DNA of 48,236 nt from positions 1-48,236 of the forward strand of contig CAJVPP010000108.1 of the NCBI GenBank assembly GCA_910592005.1, written 5' to 3'. Each line of letters starts with the position of its first letter. Position 1 is the stretch's first letter. The notes below the pieces were generated by a model. The model worked only from the letters and a program-made list of their open reading frames with translations. It had not been told where the DNA came from and did no database searches. Shown here piece by piece: positions 48,074-48,236 of this stretch. A program made the position numbers and the translations under genes. The stretch comes from Funneliformis mosseae (taxonomy: Eukaryota; Glomeromycota; Glomeromycetes; Glomerales; Glomeraceae).

Positions 48074-48236
48074 CAGTCAACCCTCTCTAAATGCACCCTC
48101 TCTAAATGCACACACTATATATTTTCTCTCTAAATGCACGCTCTTATTCAGTCCCAAGTATATAGAATTCATATAAAAATTTTCTCTTTAAATGCACACC
48201 CTCTTTAAATGCACATTTTTTAAAATTTTCACTATG
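48074..48236 (+). mobile_element. Terminal end of a pogo/Tigger-like DNA transposon
   Basis: The sequence TA-CAGTCAACCCTCTCTAAATGCA begins at 48072. It contains five sub-repeats of the type CCCTCTCTAAATGCA (48081-48095, 48096-48110, about 48124, about 48181, about 48199). CAGTC-RA-CCTCT termini next to a TA dinucleotide are typical for Tc1/mariner-superfamily pogo/Tigger elements, where such sub-terminal repeats bind the transposase. The rest runs off the window, so the transposase and the other end cannot be checked. Confidence 0.5.

Overview
This is a window of fungal nuclear DNA, most likely from the arbuscular mycorrhizal fungus Rhizophagus irregularis or a close Glomeromycotina relative. 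The evidence is the very AT-rich background, the intron-dense genes with short GT-AG introns, the protein families in the gene-rich part, and decayed F-box/LRR, hAT, Tc1/mariner and Helitron-type genes of the kind that are abundant in that genome. Species assignment is inference; no rRNA or barcode gene is present.

Layout. (1) 1-2946: a decayed non-LTR (LINE) retrotransposon with an ORF1 (RRM-like plus zinc-knuckle remnant) and an ORF2 that keeps only its endonuclease domain before it is cut off at a sharp boundary. (2) About 2.95-27 kb: a long AT-rich repeat graveyard. No intact gene is seen, but coding relics can still be read in it. They are an F-box/LRR protein, an aspartic-protease-like protein, a tyrosine-recombinase-like protein, a PIF1-helicase/Helitron-type relic, a non-autonomous LTR element with 374/372-bp direct repeats, a hAT transposase and a Tc1/mariner transposase. 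There is also a palindromic minisatellite. In nearly all relics the in-frame stops are TAA/TAG where a glutamine codon fits, with some TGA where Arg/Trp fits. This points to C-to-T (and G-to-A) transition decay, RIP-like or from methylcytosine deamination. (3) About 27.4-46.1 kb: a gene-dense island with nine expressed-looking genes.

Genes in the island are: ribosomal protein uL23 (minus) head-to-head with diphthamide synthesis DPH2 (plus); a 14-3-3 protein (plus); Golgi protein TVP23 (plus); ribosomal protein uL14 (minus) head-to-head with a large two-domain glycosyltransferase, GT31 + GT32 (plus); prefoldin subunit 5 (minus) head-to-head with an unrecognised Cys-rich protein (plus); and an RGS-domain protein (plus). 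Exon models were built by hand from splice sites and checked for reading phase and protein length. The island covers housekeeping functions: translation (uL14, uL23, DPH2 for eEF2 modification), protein folding (prefoldin), signalling (14-3-3, RGS) and Golgi/glycosylation (TVP23, GT31-GT32). Three divergent pairs share short upstream regions.

Splicing is unusually varied. Prefoldin 5 contains an apparent U12-type AT-AC intron. uL23 uses a GC-AG first intron. The first coding exon of TVP23 is only the ATG. uL14 has a 12-nt internal exon and a 6-nt last coding exon.

(4) 46.1-48.2 kb: non-coding DNA ending in a CpG-rich palindrome cluster (38-bp perfect palindrome, 19-bp inverted arms, ATCCG tandem repeat) and the terminal end of what looks like a pogo/Tigger-like DNA transposon running off the window.
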